Below are positions 9,566 through 21,020 of a DNA stretch of 64,000 bases, in pieces; position 1 is the stretch's first letter, and the number at the start of each line of letters is the position of its first letter. The notes below the pieces were generated by a model. The model was not told where the DNA came from. It saw only the letters and a list, made by a program, of their open reading frames with translations, and did no database searches. The stretch is from Methylophilus methylotrophus DSM 46235 = ATCC 53528. Lineage in GTDB: Bacteria; Pseudomonadota; Gammaproteobacteria; Burkholderiales; Methylophilaceae. Made by a program: the position numbers and the translations under genes. The DNA is taken from positions 1 to 64,000 of the forward strand of contig NZ_KB905143.1 in assembly GCF_000378225.1 (NCBI RefSeq), read 5' to 3'.

Positions 9566-9879
9566 TCTGTTCTGTTCGCTTTCTCTGCAATGCCAGACAA
9601 GCCTTCGCGGCGCGCCAATTCGTCAAGCACATCTTGAGCACTGAGTCCGGCATGACTCAACATCACCAGCGTATGAAACCATAAATCTGCTGTTTCATAA
9701 ATGATTTCGTCGGCCTTACCACCCTTGGCAGCAATCACAGTTTCAGTGGCTTCTTCACCGATCTTTTTGAGGATACTGTCCATACCTTTGGCATACAACT
9801 TCGCAACATAGGAAGAAGATGGATCAGCGGCCTTACGCTGTTCGAGCAACTCGGATAGCCTGTTTAATACATCACTCAT
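9562..9879 (-). CDS. hisE: Phosphoribosyl-ATP pyrophosphatase
   Basis: HisE removes pyrophosphate from phosphoribosyl-ATP, the second step of histidine synthesis. The 105-residue all-helical product has the MazG-like metal site [13 protein letters not shown] and the helix [20 protein letters not shown]. It is a separate gene from hisI, overlapping it by eight bases, rather than the hisIE fusion of enterobacteria. Confidence 0.96.
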   Translation of the reverse strand: MSDVLNRLSELLEQRKAADPSSSYVAKLYAKGMDSILKKIGEEATETVIAAKGGKADEIIYETADLWFHTLVMLSHAGLSAQDVLDELARREGLSGIAEKANRTE

Positions 9880-10255
9880 GATAAATCGCTTTCGGGTCTT
9901 TGAGCACAGGCTCTACCGTCACCCACTCATCGCCTTGTAATTGCTGGAAAAAGCAATTGTGCCGACCAGTATGACACGCAATACCACCCAACTGTTCGAC
10001 CGTGATCATGACAACATCGTTATCACAGTCAAGGCGGATATCATGCACCATCTGCGTGTGCCCAGACTCTTCGCCTTTGTGCCACAACTTGTTTCGTGAG
10101 CGGGAGAAATAGACGGCATGCCCAGTCTCGCGTGTCAGCTGCAAAGCCTCGCGATTCATCCAGGCAAACATCAGGATTTTGCCAGTCTCTTTCTCCTGAG
10201 CAATGACGGGTACAAGGCCGTCCTCAGTCCAGGCCACTTGGTCCAGCCAGCTCAT
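9872..10255 (-). CDS. hisI: Phosphoribosyl-AMP cyclohydrolase
   Basis: HisI opens the purine ring of phosphoribosyl-AMP. The 127-residue zinc enzyme shows the characteristic [40 protein letters not shown] and [10 protein letters not shown] segments, which contain the zinc and magnesium ligands. Its start overlaps the hisF stop by four bases. Confidence 0.97.
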   Translation of the reverse strand: MSWLDQVAWTEDGLVPVIAQEKETGKILMFAWMNREALQLTRETGHAVYFSRSRNKLWHKGEESGHTQMVHDIRLDCDNDVVMITVEQLGGIACHTGRHNCFFQQLQGDEWVTVEPVLKDPKAIYHE

Positions 10256-11016
10256 CGCATTTCCAATCCGTGTTCACGCATATAATCTTTGGCCTGCTGG
10301 ACTGTGAATTCGCCATAGTGAAAGATACTGGCAGCCAATACAGCATCTGCACCACCGATAGTCACGCCATCTACCAGGTGCTGCAAGTTGCCCACCCCGC
10401 CGGAAGCGATGAGAGGTACGTCTACTGCATCGCTGATCGCTTTGTTAAGCGGATTATTGAAACCAATCTTGGTCCCATCGCGGTCCATGCTCGTCACCAG
10501 CAATTCACCAGCACCCAGACTCACCATTTTCTGCGCCCATTTGACAGCGTCCAAACCAGTGGGATTACGACCGCCATGTGTGAAAACTTCCCATTCAAAT
10601 GGTTGGTTATCGACCTTTTTAGCATCAATCGCTACAACAATACATTGTGACCCGAAACGGCCAGCGGCATCCTCGACGACTTGCGGATTTAACACTGCAG
10701 TGGTGTTGATACTAACTTTGTCGGCACCAGCATTGAGCAAGCGTCGCACATCTTCAACTTTACGCACACCCCCACCGACTGTCAGTGGGATAAAAATCTG
10801 CTCGGCCACGCGTTCTATGATGTGCAGTATCAGGTCGCGGTTATCGGAGGTGGCAGTGATATCGAGAAAGGTGAGCTCGTCTGCGCCCTGATCGTTGTAA
10901 CGCTGGGCAATTTCCACTGGATCGCCAGCGTCGCGCAGCTCAAGGAAATTAATGCCCTTAACAACGCGGCCATCGGTCACATCAAGGCAAGGAATAATGC
11001 GTTTAGCACACCCCAT
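10252..11016 (-). CDS. hisF: Imidazole glycerol phosphate synthase, cyclase subunit
   Basis: HisF is the (beta/alpha)8 cyclase that makes imidazole glycerol phosphate and AICAR using ammonia from HisH. The 254 residues include the catalytic Asp in [15 protein letters not shown] and the second catalytic Asp in VVAIDAKK. The phosphate-binding segments VGGGVRK and ASGGVGN are present. It is a half-barrel duplication paralogue of HisA, whose gene is immediately upstream (one-base overlap). Confidence 0.98.
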   Translation of the reverse strand: MGCAKRIIPCLDVTDGRVVKGINFLELRDAGDPVEIAQRYNDQGADELTFLDITATSDNRDLILHIIERVAEQIFIPLTVGGGVRKVEDVRRLLNAGADKVSINTTAVLNPQVVEDAAGRFGSQCIVVAIDAKKVDNQPFEWEVFTHGGRNPTGLDAVKWAQKMVSLGAGELLVTSMDRDGTKIGFNNPLNKAISDAVDVPLIASGGVGNLQHLVDGVTIGGADAVLAASIFHYGEFTVQQAKDYMREHGLEMR

Positions 11017-11759
11017 TATTGACCGCTCAGCTGGTCAGCCAGCTGTTGCGCCGCAGCAAAGTCCAGTGTCCCTTCGTAGATGGCGCGGCCGGTAATGGTA
11101 CCCATAATGCCTTCATCCTGCACAGCACACAGGTTGCGCACGTCATCCAGATTGGTGACACCGCCACTGGCAATCACCGGGATGGTTAAGGCCTGCGCCA
11201 AGGCGACAGTGGCATCAATATTCACGCCGGTCAACATACCATCACGGCCAATGTCGGTATAGACAATACTCTCCACACCGTAGTCTTCAAACTTCTTGGC
11301 CAGGTCAATCACATCGTGCCCGGTCAGTTTTGACCAGCCATCCACGGCCACCTTGCCATCTTTAGCATCCAGGCCGACCATGATCTGGCCTGGGAACGCA
11401 TAGCAAGCCTCGTGCAGGAAACCTGGGTTTTTCACGGCAGCTGTCCCGATAATGACATAGCTAATACCGTCATCCAGATAACGCTCTATCGTATCCAAGT
11501 CACGGATACCGCCACCCAATTGAATAGGGATATCACCACCCAGGGCCGCGACAATAGATTTGATCGCATCTTCATTGACTGGCTTTCCGGCAAAAGCACC
11601 GTTCAAATCCACCAAGTGCAAACGTTTACCGCCTTTATCTACCCAATGTCTGGCCATGGCAGCCGGATCTTCGGAAAATACTGTGGATTCTTCCATCAGG
11701 CCCTGCTTCAAACGCACACAGTGACCATCTTTCAAATCAATTGCTGGAATAATTAACAT
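11016..11759 (-). CDS. hisA: ProFAR isomerase
   Basis: HisA performs the Amadori rearrangement of ProFAR to PRFAR. The 247-residue barrel starts [20 protein letters not shown] with the catalytic Asp, has VGLDAKDG with the second-half Asp, and the phosphate motifs LGGGIRD and ASGGVTN. It is followed by hisF with a one-base overlap. The 51-nt gap to hisH upstream contains nothing notable. Confidence 0.98.
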   Translation of the reverse strand: MLIIPAIDLKDGHCVRLKQGLMEESTVFSEDPAAMARHWVDKGGKRLHLVDLNGAFAGKPVNEDAIKSIVAALGGDIPIQLGGGIRDLDTIERYLDDGISYVIIGTAAVKNPGFLHEACYAFPGQIMVGLDAKDGKVAVDGWSKLTGHDVIDLAKKFEDYGVESIVYTDIGRDGMLTGVNIDATVALAQALTIPVIASGGVTNLDDVRNLCAVQDEGIMGTITGRAIYEGTLDFAAAQQLADQLSGQ

Positions 11760-11810
11760 GTTGTTTTCAATGATAAATACGAGTAATGACTAAAACGACC
11801 GAAAACCCGC

Positions 11811-12455
11811 CTAAGGCTTCCAGTTTACAAAGTTTCGCAAAAGTTGCAAGCCTGCATTGGCACTCTTTTCCGGGTGAAACTGTACGGCAAATACGTTATC
11901 CCGCGCAATCGCACCCGTAAAATCAAATGGGTAAGCCGTCGTGGCTGCGGTCAGGCTGGCATCATCAGGGACTACATAGTAACTGTGTACATAGTAAAAA
12001 CGTGCCTGGTCAGGAATCTCAGCCCACATGGCATGGACCTGGGTTTGGTGTACCTGGCTCCAGCCCATGTGTGGCACTTTCAGCTTGGCGCCATGCACAT
12101 CGACCATCCGCTCGTGCGGAAAACGTTTCACTTCGCCAGGATATACGCCCAGGCCTGGCACATCACCTTCCTCAGAGTGCTCAAATAGCATCTGCAGGCC
12201 GATACAAATCCCAAAGAAAGGTTTTTGCTGTGTGGCATCCAGAACTGACTGACGCAGATGTCGCGCATCGAGTTCGCGGATGCAATCCGGCATAGCTCCT
12301 TGGCCTGGGAAGACGACACGCTCGGCTTGCGCAATCTGCTCGGCATCGCTGGTAACCGCAATAGAAATGGATGGGGCCACAGCTTTGAAAGCATTGGCCA
12401 CCGATCTTAAATTACCCATGCCATAATCAACAATGGCGACTTGCAAACGACTCAT
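11811..12455 (-). CDS. hisH: Imidazole glycerol phosphate synthase, glutaminase subunit
   Basis: HisH is a class I glutamine amidotransferase that feeds ammonia to HisF. The catalytic Cys is in FFGICIGLQMLF, and the His/Glu pair is in VFAVQFHPEKS. The N-terminus VAIVDYGMGNLRSVANAF is diagnostic. I chose the ATG at 12455 (214 residues); a TTG three codons upstream opens the frame but adds only MLI. No strong ribosome binding site is seen, so translation may be coupled to hisB, whose stop is 16 nt upstream. Confidence 0.97.
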   Translation of the reverse strand: MSRLQVAIVDYGMGNLRSVANAFKAVAPSISIAVTSDAEQIAQAERVVFPGQGAMPDCIRELDARHLRQSVLDATQQKPFFGICIGLQMLFEHSEEGDVPGLGVYPGEVKRFPHERMVDVHGAKLKVPHMGWSQVHQTQVHAMWAEIPDQARFYYVHSYYVVPDDASLTAATTAYPFDFTGAIARDNVFAVQFHPEKSANAGLQLLRNFVNWKP

Positions 12456-12471
12456 GATAAGCAATCAGGCG

Positions 12472-13062
12472 TTATAACGCACCCTTGGTAGATGGCATCA
12501 ATCCTGCCATACGTGGATCTGGGGTCGCCGCCATACGCAGCGCACGCCCGAAGGCTTTGAAGATGGTTTCTGCCTGATGGTGAGCATTATGTCCCTTGAG
12601 GTTATCAATATGCAACGTGACTAATGCATGATTGACGAAACCCTGAAAGAATTCATGAATCAGGTCCACATCAAACTCACCAATCATGGCACGCGTGAAG
12701 GTGCAATCAAATTCCAGGCCGGGACGACCGGACAAATCCAGCGCCACCCGGCTCAATGCTTCATCAAGCGGGACATAGCTATGACCATAGCGCGTCAAGC
12801 CTTTTTTGTCGCCTAATGCCTTGAAAAAAGCCTGACCCAACGTAATACCGATATCTTCCACCGTGTGGTGTCCATCAATATGCAAGTCGCCCTTGGCATG
12901 CACTTTCAAATCGATCATGCCGTGACGGGCAATTTGGTCCAGCATATGATCCAGAAAACCCAAACCGCTGTGCAACTCGGATTGGCCAGTGCCATCGAGG
13001 TTAATCGAGACAGTGATTTGTGTTTCTAACGTATTACGCGTGACTTCAGCTTGACGTGACAT
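12472..13062 (-). CDS. hisB: Imidazoleglycerol-phosphate dehydratase
   Basis: The Mn-dependent dehydratase of histidine synthesis, monofunctional (about 196 residues, no phosphatase domain). Metal-ligand motifs typical of the family are seen: [30 protein letters not shown] and [16 protein letters not shown] chose the internal ATG at 13062 ([15 protein letters not shown]) because family members begin with this segment; the frame opens earlier with a GTG at 13083, and neither start has a clear ribosome binding site. It is the first gene of the hisBHAFIE block, downstream of the hps terminator. Confidence 0.95.
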   Translation of the reverse strand: MSRQAEVTRNTLETQITVSINLDGTGQSELHSGLGFLDHMLDQIARHGMIDLKVHAKGDLHIDGHHTVEDIGITLGQAFFKALGDKKGLTRYGHSYVPLDEALSRVALDLSGRPGLEFDCTFTRAMIGEFDVDLIHEFFQGFVNHALVTLHIDNLKGHNAHHQAETIFKAFGRALRMAATPDPRMAGLMPSTKGAL

Positions 13063-13154
13063 ATGAGATGGAAGGGTATTCACAGAGAATTAGCAATAGT
13101 TTGTCCATTTTACAGCAACTCTTGCCGGACTGGCAAAAAGCCGTCATGAAAAAC

Positions 13155-13183
13155 AAAAAAGCAGCCCGGTTGGGCTGCTTTTT
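13155..13183 (-). terminator. Strong intrinsic terminator after hps
   Basis: GCAGCCC/GGGCTGC with a 4-nt loop, flanked by an A-run and a T-run, so it can work in both directions. It lies 35 nt past the hps stop and before hisB, which isolates hps from the downstream his genes. Confidence 0.9.
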
Positions 13184-13217
13184 AGATCAGAAAGCTATCT
13201 GCGTGAATAGCGATTGA

Positions 13218-14099
13218 TTAGTTAGCACCTTCAGTTGCTGGCGCAGCTTCTTCAGCAGGCGCAGCTTCAGCAGGTGCAGCCTCTTCAGCCGCTGGTGCTT
13301 CTGCGGCAGGCGCAGCTTCAGCAGGTGCAGCTTCTTCAGCTGCTGGTGCCTCGGCAGCAGGAGCAGCTTCTTCAGATTTTTTACCCAACAGTGAAAATAC
13401 CAATACTGCAGCAACCGCAGCGATGATCCATGGCAGCAACTTGTTGCCACCTTTAGCAGCAGCGCCAGAACCGTGAGCAATTTTGGTGATTTCGTTTGCA
13501 GCCGCCGCTGGATCAGCAGCACCGTAGATCGCTGCACCAGCAACCACGATATCAGCACCTGCATCTACCACTTGCTTGGTTGTTGCCGCTTTAACACCGC
13601 CAGCAACAGATACTTTAGCGCCTGTTTTCAAACCGGATACCAGACCCAGGTCAGCAAAAGGTGTTTGACCAGCTGCTTGTTGGTCCAAACCAGTGTGAAC
13701 ACCGATAATGTGTGCACCCAGTTTTACCACTTCCAGGGTACGGGCTTTTTTGTCTTTCACGTTGATCAGGTCAATTTGCGCTTCTTTGCCATATTTATTG
13801 GCAGCGTCGATCACACCTTTGATCGTACCGATATCAGCTGTACCCAACACGGTACAAATGTCAGCACCTGCTTTGTAGAATGGCTCAGCTTCGTAGAAGC
13901 CAGCATCCATGGTTTTCAGGTCAACCAAAATCTTGTTGTTAGGGAATTTGGAACGCAATGCTTTCAACAGTTCGATACCGTTGTGCTTGATACAAGGTGT
14001 ACCAATTTCCAAGATATCTACGTGTGGCGCTACTTTAGCTGCCAAAGCGATCGTTGCGTCAAAATCCAATGAATCCAATGCCATCTGGGTTTGTGCCAT
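13218..14099 (-). CDS. hps: 3-hexulose-6-phosphate synthase with C-terminal membrane segment and repeat tail
   Basis: Residues 1-208 are a complete HPS/KGPDC-type (beta/alpha)8 enzyme, which condenses formaldehyde with ribulose 5-phosphate in the ribulose monophosphate cycle. The motifs DILEIGTPCIKHNG, ILVDLKTMDAGFYEAE, GADICTVLG, GVHTGLDQQA and VAGGVKAAT are typical. The protein then continues for about 85 residues: a Gly-rich linker, a predicted membrane helix at 221-238 (LLPWIIAAVAAVLVFSLLG), KK, and an acidic Ala/Glu/Pro tail with a 17-residue unit repeated exactly. Usual HPS proteins end near 210 residues. GGAGGAAG precedes the ATG. The gene sits between hisC and hisB with its own promoter and terminator. 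Confidence 0.93.
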   Translation of the reverse strand: MAQTQMALDSLDFDATIALAAKVAPHVDILEIGTPCIKHNGIELLKALRSKFPNNKILVDLKTMDAGFYEAEPFYKAGADICTVLGTADIGTIKGVIDAANKYGKEAQIDLINVKDKKARTLEVVKLGAHIIGVHTGLDQQAAGQTPFADLGLVSGLKTGAKVSVAGGVKAATTKQVVDAGADIVVAGAAIYGAADPAAAANEITKIAHGSGAAAKGGNKLLPWIIAAVAAVLVFSLLGKKSEEAAPAAEAPAAEEAAPAEAAPAAEAPAAEEAAPAEAAPAEEAAPATEGAN

Positions 14100-14198
14100 T
14101 TTTCTTCCTCCGAGTTTGCTCTATTTTCAATCCAATGAAACTATGCGCAGCAATTATGCAAACGCAACCCTCACTGCACATTATGTACAATAGCGTGC

Positions 14199-14228
14199 AT
14201 CATAACCGCATTTTGAAAAAAATGACAA
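14199..14228 (-). promoter_or_regulatory. Sigma-70-type promoter of hps
   Basis: On the minus strand TTGTCA (14223-14228) and TATGAT (14199-14204) are separated by 18 bp, each one mismatch from consensus. It lies 100 nt upstream of the hps ATG and downstream of the hisC stop, giving hps an independent promoter with a leader of roughly 90 nt. Confidence 0.6.
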
Positions 14229-14316
14229 TATTGCGACGACTTTTTTTGGGTCATAATGCAATCATTTGCGGGATGTTAGCGGTTATATTGCGGCAAATAG
14301 TTCGATTTTAGCGACA

Positions 14317-15381
14317 TCAAGCCTGAATTACTGACCGCAATGCCTGCATTAAGGCCTGGTGCTGGGCTTCATGACCTATTGTTATGCGCAAAAACTCAGC
14401 AATCCGGGCCGGTTTTTTAAAATGTCGCACGATCACCGCCTGTTCGCGCAAGCTTGTTGCCAATTGCTCACCAGAATAATTCTGATGCCGTGCAAAGATA
14501 AAATTAGCACCCGAAGGCAACACCTCAAAGCCTAATGATTGCAAACCAAGCACCAACTGGTCGCGCGCGGCGATGACTTGCTGGCGTGTTTGCTGAAAAT
14601 AGGCTTCATCTTGCAGGGCAGCCACGGCACCAGCCTCCGCAAAACGGTCAATCGGGTACGAATTAAAGCTATCCTTAACGCGAATCAACGCTTCAATCAG
14701 ACCTGCATCACCAACGGCATAGCCAACCCGCAATCCAGCCAAGGAGCGGGACTTGGAGTAGGTGTGGGTTACCAGCAAATTAGGGTATTGATTAACCAGC
14801 GATACCGCAGACTCAGTGCCAAAATCAACATAGGCTTCATCAATGACCACCACTGACTGGGTATTGGCTTTTAAAAGTCGTTCGATTTCACTCAAGGCCA
14901 GGGGAATGCCCGTGGGCGCATTGGGGTTAGGAAAGATAATGCCGCCATTGGGCCGCAAATAATCATCCACAGCGATTTCGAACTGCTCATTCAATGCAAC
15001 CGTTTCAAAAGTGATTCCATACAGCCCGCAATATACTGGATAAAAACTATAGGTAATATCGGGAAACAGTAAGGGCTGGTCGTGTTTAAGCAAGGCCTGA
15101 AACACATGTGCGAGCACTTCGTCTGAACCATTACCGACAAATACCTGATTGGAGTTTAAACCGTGATAGTCGGCAATGGCTGCTTTCAAGCGGCTGGAAT
15201 CCGGGTCAGGATATAAACGGAGGCTGTCGGCAGCCTCGGCTTGCAAGGCTGCAATCACCTTAGGACTGGGTCCATAAGGATTTTCATTGGTATTCAGCTT
15301 GACCAGATTTTGTAATTTTGGCTGCTCGCCTGGCACATAAGGCGTCAAGTGATGAACAATGTCGCTCCAGTATTGGCTCAT
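14317..15381 (-). CDS. hisC: Histidinol-phosphate aminotransferase
   Basis: A PLP-dependent fold-type I aminotransferase of histidine synthesis, 354 residues. The motifs are [16 protein letters not shown] at the N-terminus, [28 protein letters not shown] with the PLP-contacting Asp and Tyr, and [18 protein letters not shown] containing the Schiff-base Lys. Family members end with the conserved R-x-T/S-I-G, here [10 protein letters not shown]. The hisD stop is 10 nt upstream, so hisG-D-C is a tight unit. The next gene in the same direction is hps, not hisB. Confidence 0.96.
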   Translation of the reverse strand: MSQYWSDIVHHLTPYVPGEQPKLQNLVKLNTNENPYGPSPKVIAALQAEAADSLRLYPDPDSSRLKAAIADYHGLNSNQVFVGNGSDEVLAHVFQALLKHDQPLLFPDITYSFYPVYCGLYGITFETVALNEQFEIAVDDYLRPNGGIIFPNPNAPTGIPLALSEIERLLKANTQSVVVIDEAYVDFGTESAVSLVNQYPNLLVTHTYSKSRSLAGLRVGYAVGDAGLIEALIRVKDSFNSYPIDRFAEAGAVAALQDEAYFQQTRQQVIAARDQLVLGLQSLGFEVLPSGANFIFARHQNYSGEQLATSLREQAVIVRHFKKPARIAEFLRITIGHEAQHQALMQALRSVIQA

Positions 15382-15391
15382 TATCTACCTC

Positions 15392-16687
15392 TTACTTCAG
15401 GCGATACTCAGCACTGCGGGCATGGGCCTGCAAGCCTTCACCATAGGCCAGCGTCGCAGCAATCTTACCCAATGACTGTGCCCCGGCAGAGGAAACCATA
15501 ATCAGGCTGGAACGCTTCTGGAAGTCATACACACCCAACGGCGAACTAAACCGCGCCGTACGGGAAGTCGGCAATACGTGGTTAGGGCCAGCACAGTAAT
15601 CACCCAGCGCTTCACAGGTATCGCGACCCATAAAAATGGCACCGGCGTGCTTGATCTGCTTGCTGAATGTCAGCGCATCGTCCATGGATAACTCCAGGTG
15701 TTCAGGCGCAATGTAGTTACAAATCTCTGCCGCTTCAGCCAGGTCTTTTACCTGAATCAAGGCTCCACGATTTTGCAGGGAAGTGCGGATAATCTCCTGG
15801 CGCGGCATTTCGCCGACCTGGCGCTCAATACTTGCTTGTACTTGATCGAGGAATGCTGCACTCGGTGACAGCAAAATCGCTTGCGCCAATTCGTCGTGCT
15901 CGGCCTGACTGAACAAATCCATCGCCGTCCAGTCCGGGTTACTCTTGCCATCACTAATGACCAGAATCTCTGATGGACCAGCCACCATATCGATACCGAC
16001 TACGCCGAAGACTCGACGTTTGGCTGCAGCCACATAAGCATTGCCCGGGCCAACGACTTTATCAACCTGTGGTACGGTTTCAGTGCCATAAGCCAGCGCG
16101 CCAACGGCTTGGGCGCCGCCGATACAGAATACGCGGTCCACGCCGCAGACTGCAGCCGCTGCTAACACCAACGGATTCTTTTCACCGTTAGGCGTAGGGA
16201 CCACCATCACCAGCTCCTGCACGCCAGCCACTTTAGCCGGGATCGCATTCATGAGCACAGAGGACGGATACGCTGCTTTGCCGCCCGGCACATACAACCC
16301 AACGCGGTCCAGCGCAGTCACTTGCTGTCCCAGCAAAGTGCCGTCCGGCTCAGTATATTGCCACGATTGCATAATTTGTTTCTCGTGGTAGCTACGAACG
16401 CGCTCAGCTGCAGCTTGCAAAGCTTCGCGTTGCGCCGCTGGCAGACTATTCAATGCTGCATGCAATTCAGCATGAGGGATTTCCAATGCGGCCAGACTGT
16501 CCGCATTGGTTTTATCAAAACGGTTGGTATATTCGAGCACAGCCGCATCGCCGCGTGCCTTTACATCCTTGAGGATATTGGCGACCACTTGGTCAATGTT
16601 GTCGTCCTGCGCTGTTTCAAAAGCCAGCAAGGCTTTCAGTTCAGCCTCAAAACCTGCGTCCTGGGTATTTAAACGTTTAATCTTCAT
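15392..16687 (-). CDS. hisD: Histidinol dehydrogenase
   Basis: HisD is the zinc-dependent NAD enzyme that oxidises L-histidinol to L-histidine in two steps. The 431-residue product shows the signature block [17 protein letters not shown], the [17 protein letters not shown] segment, [17 protein letters not shown] and the zinc/substrate region [28 protein letters not shown] is near the C-terminus. It lies between hisG (33 nt upstream) and hisC. Confidence 0.97.
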   Translation of the reverse strand: MKIKRLNTQDAGFEAELKALLAFETAQDDNIDQVVANILKDVKARGDAAVLEYTNRFDKTNADSLAALEIPHAELHAALNSLPAAQREALQAAAERVRSYHEKQIMQSWQYTEPDGTLLGQQVTALDRVGLYVPGGKAAYPSSVLMNAIPAKVAGVQELVMVVPTPNGEKNPLVLAAAAVCGVDRVFCIGGAQAVGALAYGTETVPQVDKVVGPGNAYVAAAKRRVFGVVGIDMVAGPSEILVISDGKSNPDWTAMDLFSQAEHDELAQAILLSPSAAFLDQVQASIERQVGEMPRQEIIRTSLQNRGALIQVKDLAEAAEICNYIAPEHLELSMDDALTFSKQIKHAGAIFMGRDTCEALGDYCAGPNHVLPTSRTARFSSPLGVYDFQKRSSLIMVSSAGAQSLGKIAATLAYGEGLQAHARSAEYRLK

Positions 16688-16720
16688 AGATCTCAGTCAA
16701 TTAATCTTTATGAATTGCGG

Positions 16721-17362
16721 CTAGTCTTTACGGATGGCTCCGGCAAAGCTGTCAATAATTGGTTGCAGCAACGGACGGTTCACTTTATAAGACGCCTGAT
16801 TAACCACCAAGCGCGAACTGATGGCACCAATTTCTTCCACTGCTTTGAGTTTGTTTGCGCGCAAAGTTCCCCCGGTACTGACCAGATCGACAATCGCATC
16901 GGCCAACCCAACCAACGGCCCCAGTTCCATCGAACCATACAGCTTGATCAGGTCTACATGCATGCCTTTGGCGGCAAAATGTTCGCGCGCCGTTTTCACA
17001 TACTTGGTGACGACTTTGAGGCGTGCCCCCTGGCGTATGCTGGCTTCATAATCGAAGTCTTCCCGCACAGCCACCATCATTTTGCATCTGGCAATATTCA
17101 GGTCCAGTGGCTGGTACAAACCCTCGCCACCATGCTCATCCAACACATCCTTGCCAGCAATACCAATATCCGCTGCCCCGTATTGCACATAGGTCGGCAC
17201 ATCAGTGGCACGCACGATCACCAGGCGCACATCCTCACGATTCGTCGGCAGAATCAGTTTGCGTGAAGACTCGGGATCCTCCAAAGACTGAATGCCTGCC
17301 GCAGCCAGTAGCGGCGTCGTTTCCTCAAAAATGCGCCCTTTACTGAGAGCAATAGTAATCAT
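16721..17362 (-). CDS. hisG: ATP phosphoribosyltransferase, short form
   Basis: HisG starts histidine synthesis by joining ATP and PRPP. The 213 residues correspond to the short form, lacking the C-terminal His-binding regulatory domain. The motifs are [29 protein letters not shown] and the PRPP loop [18 protein letters not shown]. Short-form HisG normally needs the HisZ regulatory subunit, and no hisZ is in the window, so it should be encoded elsewhere. The gene begins two bases after the murA stop. Confidence 0.95.
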   Translation of the reverse strand: MITIALSKGRIFEETTPLLAAAGIQSLEDPESSRKLILPTNREDVRLVIVRATDVPTYVQYGAADIGIAGKDVLDEHGGEGLYQPLDLNIARCKMMVAVREDFDYEASIRQGARLKVVTKYVKTAREHFAAKGMHVDLIKLYGSMELGPLVGLADAIVDLVSTGGTLRANKLKAVEEIGAISSRLVVNQASYKVNRPLLQPIIDSFAGAIRKD

Positions 17363-17364
17363 GA

Positions 17365-18941
<1,577 letters not shown>

Positions 18942-18975
18942 TTTCATTTACTCCACATATTCAGTCAAAAACGCC

Positions 18976-19221
18976 TCAGGCTTGCATCTGCTGCCATTGC
19001 GTCGGGGTATAGGTTTGCATAGACAGTGCGTGAATTTCGGCGCGCATACGGTCACCTAATGCGGCATACACCAATTGATGCTGTTGCACCATGCGCTTAC
19101 CTTCAAACGCCGGACTGACAATCACCGCATCAAAATGCGTGCCGTCATCGCCGTTCACTTTCAGGTATTCACATTCCAGGCCATTGCGGATATAAGCCTC
19201 AAGTTGCGCTGCTGTTAACAC
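18976..19221 (-). CDS. BolA-family protein (IbaG-like)
   Basis: An 81-residue BolA-like protein. The N-terminus ECEYLKVNGDDGTHFDAVIV and the core VSPAFEGKRMVQQHQLVYAAL with the conserved His are typical of the short BolA/IbaG group, which acts with monothiol glutaredoxins in iron-sulfur trafficking. It is located immediately upstream of grx4 and murA. IbaG is also found next to murA in E. coli, so the placement is well conserved. Confidence 0.93.
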   Translation of the reverse strand: MLTAAQLEAYIRNGLECEYLKVNGDDGTHFDAVIVSPAFEGKRMVQQHQLVYAALGDRMRAEIHALSMQTYTPTQWQQMQA

Positions 19222-19249
19222 AAAACCACCTATTCAAGAAAATGCAGGT

Positions 19250-19282
19250 GGAACTGGCAAGAAAATCATTCCTGCCAGTTCC
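19250..19282 (-). repeat. Inverted repeat between the ABC permease gene and bolA
   Basis: A perfect 10-bp dyad GGAACTGGCA/TGCCAGTTCC with a 13-nt loop, starting two bases past the permease stop. On the minus strand there is no clean T-run after it, so it could be an imperfect terminator or an RNA-stabilising stem. Confidence 0.55.
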
Positions 19283-19283
19283 G

Positions 19284-20090
19284 CTAACTGCGTAATTTAT
19301 AACCGGATTTTAACATCTTTAAGCATAGCCACGCTAATGCCAGCAAGAAGCCACCTACGACAGCCAGGCTCAACCATGGCGAAACATCGCCCTGACCAAA
19401 GAAGCCATAACGAAATCCATCTATCATGTAGAAAAACGGATTCAACTGCGACACGGCCTGCCAGAACGGGGGCAAAGAATGGATCGAGTAAAACACGCCA
19501 GACAAAAATGTCAGCGGCATGATGACAAAGTTCTGGAATGCGGCCATCTGATCAAACTTATCGGCCCAAATCCCGGCAATGACGCCAAAAGTGCCTAGCA
19601 AGGCACTTCCACAGAGTGCAAATGTGATAATCCACCACGGATGCTGAGTAGGTACATCGACGAAAAATAAGGCAACCAGATAAATACTTAGCCCAACCAG
19701 CAGACCCCGTATCATGGACGCTGCTAAAAACGCGACAAAGAATTCCAGGATCGTCAGCGGTGTTAGCAACAGGAACACTATATTACCCATGACTTTGGAC
19801 TGGATCAGACTAGATGAACTGTTGGCAAATGCATTTTGCAGCAAAGACATCATCATCAGGCCCGGTACTAGGAAAGCGGTATAACTGACCTGGTCATACA
19901 CCTTGACATGCGACTCCAATACATGCGAGAAAATCAGCAGGTACAACAGTGCCGTCAAGATGGGTGAGGCAATGGTCTGGAAGGCGACACGCCAGAAACG
20001 CAACAACTCCTTTTTAAACAAGGTATACATGCCACGCCGTTGTGGGCTGACCTTGTCATCCAGCCAGAAGAAAGGATTCAGCCACTTCAT
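19284..20090 (-). CDS. ABC-2 type transporter permease (YadH-like)
   Basis: A 268-residue ABC-2 family inner-membrane permease with about six hydrophobic segments, for example SPILTALLYLLIFSHVL, GLMMMSLLQNAFANSSSS and VVGGFLLALAWLCLKML. The family exports drugs, polysaccharides or lipids, and the substrate here is unknown. It overlaps the ATPase gene by four bases. In betaproteobacteria this pair is common between the mla operon and bolA-murA, which makes an envelope-related role plausible but unproven. Confidence 0.92.
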   Translation of the reverse strand: MKWLNPFFWLDDKVSPQRRGMYTLFKKELLRFWRVAFQTIASPILTALLYLLIFSHVLESHVKVYDQVSYTAFLVPGLMMMSLLQNAFANSSSSLIQSKVMGNIVFLLLTPLTILEFFVAFLAASMIRGLLVGLSIYLVALFFVDVPTQHPWWIITFALCGSALLGTFGVIAGIWADKFDQMAAFQNFVIMPLTFLSGVFYSIHSLPPFWQAVSQLNPFFYMIDGFRYGFFGQGDVSPWLSLAVVGGFLLALAWLCLKMLKSGYKLRS

Positions 20091-21001
20091 GCTTGCGCCC
20101 CTTTCTGATTACCAACCAGGTTCAAAAACACATCTTCCAAATCCACCTCTTGCAATTGCATATCCTGTACCACCACATTTGCTTCACGCAGCGTGCTTAA
20201 TACGGTTTCCACTTGGGACAATTCAGACAATGCCAACACGAACTCGTCACCATTCTGCTGCTTGAGTAAAGACTGCAACTGATTTGGCAGTATGCCCGCA
20301 AGCTTTAGTGACAGTTGCTTGGCAGCATGACTTTTGAGTAAGGCACGCGTAGTATCCAACGCCACAATCTTACCCTGCTTCATCATCGCCACCCGTTCGC
20401 ACAAAGTTTCCGCTTCTTCCAGATAATGCGTGGTCAGGATAATCGTATGCCCTTGCTGGTTGAGCTTCTGGATGAATGTCCACAGCATTTGACGCAATTC
20501 AACATCCACGCCAGCAGTCGGTTCATCCAACACAATCACCGGCGGCTTGTGCGCCAATGCTTGTGCTATCAAGGCGCGGCGTTTCATACCGCCGGAGAGT
20601 TTGCGCATATTGGTATAGGCTTTATCAGTCAGCCCCAGGCCTTCAATGACTTCATCGACCCAGGCATCATTTTCCGGACCAAGGCCAAAATAGCCCGCCT
20701 GAAAGCGCAACATTTCACGCACATTAAAAAACGGGTCAAATACCAGCTCTTGCGGGACAACACCCAGGGCACGACGCGCTTGCTGATAGTCGGTTTGTAC
20801 ATCATGCCCCATGATGCGAATGCTGCCGCTAGTCGGCTGCAACAATCCTGCCAACAAATTAATCAAGGTCGACTTACCCGCCCCGTTAGGACCCAGCAAG
20901 GCAAAGAATTCGCCTTGCTCAATGTGCAAATCAATGCCCCTGAGCGCCTCGAACGTTCCGAAACATTTGGTAATCCCTGTGATCTCTATGGCTGCAGCCA
21001 C
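20087..21001 (-). CDS. ABC transporter ATP-binding protein (YadG-like)
   Basis: A 304-residue ABC ATPase. Walker A is GPNGAGKS (in LLGPNGAGKSTLINLLAG), the signature is KLSGGMKRRALIAQAL, Walker B is VIVLDEPTAGVD and the switch His is in ILTTHYLEEAE. The C-terminal ~80 residues form the accessory domain typical of ABC-2 exporters. Its stop overlaps the permease start, so the two form one exporter. A terminator just upstream separates it from the mla operon. Confidence 0.95.
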   Translation of the reverse strand: MAAAIEITGITKCFGTFEALRGIDLHIEQGEFFALLGPNGAGKSTLINLLAGLLQPTSGSIRIMGHDVQTDYQQARRALGVVPQELVFDPFFNVREMLRFQAGYFGLGPENDAWVDEVIEGLGLTDKAYTNMRKLSGGMKRRALIAQALAHKPPVIVLDEPTAGVDVELRQMLWTFIQKLNQQGHTIILTTHYLEEAETLCERVAMMKQGKIVALDTTRALLKSHAAKQLSLKLAGILPNQLQSLLKQQNGDEFVLALSELSQVETVLSTLREANVVVQDMQLQEVDLEDVFLNLVGNQKGAQA

Positions 21002-21020
21002 GTATACCCTTTCGCTATCC

